A stretch of 50,461 bases of DNA, taken from contig NZ_VENF01000019.1 in the NCBI RefSeq assembly GCF_009711715.1, positions 1 through 50,461 on the forward strand. The letters run 5' to 3'. The DNA comes from Methylophaga sp. GTDB lineage: Bacteria; Pseudomonadota; Gammaproteobacteria; Nitrosococcales; Methylophagaceae. Numbering within the stretch: the first letter of the stretch is position 1; the number at the start of each line of letters is the position of its first letter. The translations under genes and the position numbers were made by a program. Of the stretch, positions 49,695-50,461 are shown piece by piece. The notes beneath the pieces are model-generated. The model saw only the letters and a program-made list of their open reading frames with translations, was not told the DNA's origin and searched no databases.

Positions 49695-50461
49695 ATGTCT
49701 AAAAGACGTGTTGTGGTGACCGGCCTGGGTGCCGTCACTCCTGTTGGCCTGACAGTGAAAGAAAGCTGGAACAATATCGTTGCCGGCAAAAGTGGAGTGG
49801 CACCACTGACGCTGTTCGATGTGTCTGATTTCAGTGTGCGTTTTGGCGCTAATGTGAAAAACTTCGACGTCACCAGCGTCATTCCCAAAAAAGATGCCAA
49901 GAAAATGGATACCTTCATCCATTACGGTATCGCTGCGGCCAAAGAGGCCATCGAAGACTCAGGCCTTGAAGTCACAGAAGAAAATGCCGAACGTATCGGG
50001 GTGGTTATCGGTTCCGGTATTGGTGGTTTACCGGGTATCGAGGCGGGTTACGACAATTACCTCAGCGGCGGTCCGCGTAAGATCTCTCCTTTTTTTGTAC
50101 CCAGCAATATTATCAACATGATCTCCGGCAATCTGTCGATCATGTACGGTATGAAAGGGCCTAACACGGCTATCGTGACTGCCTGTTCCACCGGAACACA
50201 CTGTATCTCTGCCGCGGGGCGAATGATTCAGTACGGTGAAGCCGATGTCATGATTGCCGGCGGTGCAGAAATGGCAACATCAAAAACCGGTTTGGGTGGT
50301 TTTGCTGCCGCGCGCGCTTTGTCAACACGTAATGATGATCCGGAATCGGCCAGCCGCCCATGGGATAAAGATCGCGATGGTTTTGTTCTGGGTGATGGCG
50401 CCGGTGTGTTGGTACTGGAAGAATATGAACATGCGGTTAAACGTGGCGCCACCATTTATGC
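49695..50461 (+). CDS. fabF: 3-oxoacyl-ACP synthase II (FabF), 3' end outside window
   Basis: First 255 residues, continuing past the right edge. Elongates acyl-ACP with malonyl-[21 protein letters not shown] opens the protein and the active-site cysteine is in [22 protein letters not shown] lies before ATG 49695. Full length should be about 410 residues. Confidence 0.95.
   Translation, partial: MSKRRVVVTGLGAVTPVGLTVKESWNNIVAGKSGVAPLTLFDVSDFSVRFGANVKNFDVTSVIPKKDAKKMDTFIHYGIAAAKEAIEDSGLEVTEENAERIGVVIGSGIGGLPGIEAGYDNYLSGGPRKISPFFVPSNIINMISGNLSIMYGMKGPNTAIVTACSTGTHCISAAGRMIQYGEADVMIAGGAEMATSKTGLGGFAAARALSTRNDDPESASRPWDKDRDGFVLGDGAGVLVLEEYEHAVKRGATIY

Overview
The window is about 50 kb of a gammaproteobacterial chromosome of moderate GC. 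Almost all of it is single-copy housekeeping genes in gene orders typical of the class: nrdAB, dapA-bamC-purC, ilvIH-ilvC-pssA-leuA, tig-clpP-clpX-lon, a dedD-like gene with cvpA-purF, and yceD-rpmF-plsX-fabHDG-acpP-fabF. The combination (AmgK/MurU cell-wall recycling, class Ia NrdA with two ATP-cones, class II fructose-free neighbourhood) suggests a free-living aquatic gammaproteobacterium. A Methylophaga-like (Piscirickettsiaceae/Thiotrichales) host is my best guess, but it is a guess from memory.

Region 1 (1-3261) is the only accessory segment. It has the 3' tail of an insertion-sequence transposase, then, on the minus strand, an AT-richer two-gene operon. The operon encodes a DncV-type CD-NTase (cyclic dinucleotide synthase) and a Cap2-type E2/E1 conjugase. 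These are the core of a type II CBASS anti-phage system. No effector (CapV-like phospholipase) lies upstream of dncV, where it sits in Vibrio cholerae, because nrdB is there instead. Any Cap3 or effector would have to lie beyond the IS on the left.

Region 2 (3262-11159, minus strand): nrdAB with two NrdR boxes and a DnaA box, a small two-helix membrane protein, a methyl-accepting chemotaxis protein gene broken by an apparent -1 frameshift, and a Bcp-type peroxiredoxin. Region 3 (11280-16873): dapA-bamC-metallohydrolase-purC, a GAF-GGDEF diguanylate cyclase and convergent pyrC.

Region 4 (17032-26908): branched-chain amino acid genes ilvI-ilvH-ilvC, pssA, leuA, a HolD-like gene, rimI, sodB, argD-argF. 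Region 5 (26882-35450): murU/amgK, a small secreted protein, maf, pgm, a cation efflux protein, and a NERD / 5'-nucleotidase / HDOD-GAF run. Region 6 (35522-41790): tRNA-Leu(UAG), tig, clpP, clpX, lon with a heat-shock-type promoter. Region 7 (41809-end): SPOR protein, cvpA, purF, then yceD-rpmF-plsX-fabH-fabD-fabG-acpP-fabF (fabF is cut by the window edge), i.e. 50S protein L32 linked to phospholipid and fatty acid synthesis.

I found no CRISPR array, prophage, rRNA or replication origin. Apart from the CBASS fragment and its IS junction, the interesting points are regulatory: hairpins over start sites, very short 5' leaders, a Leu-codon mini-ORF before leuA, and a terminator between tig and clpP.
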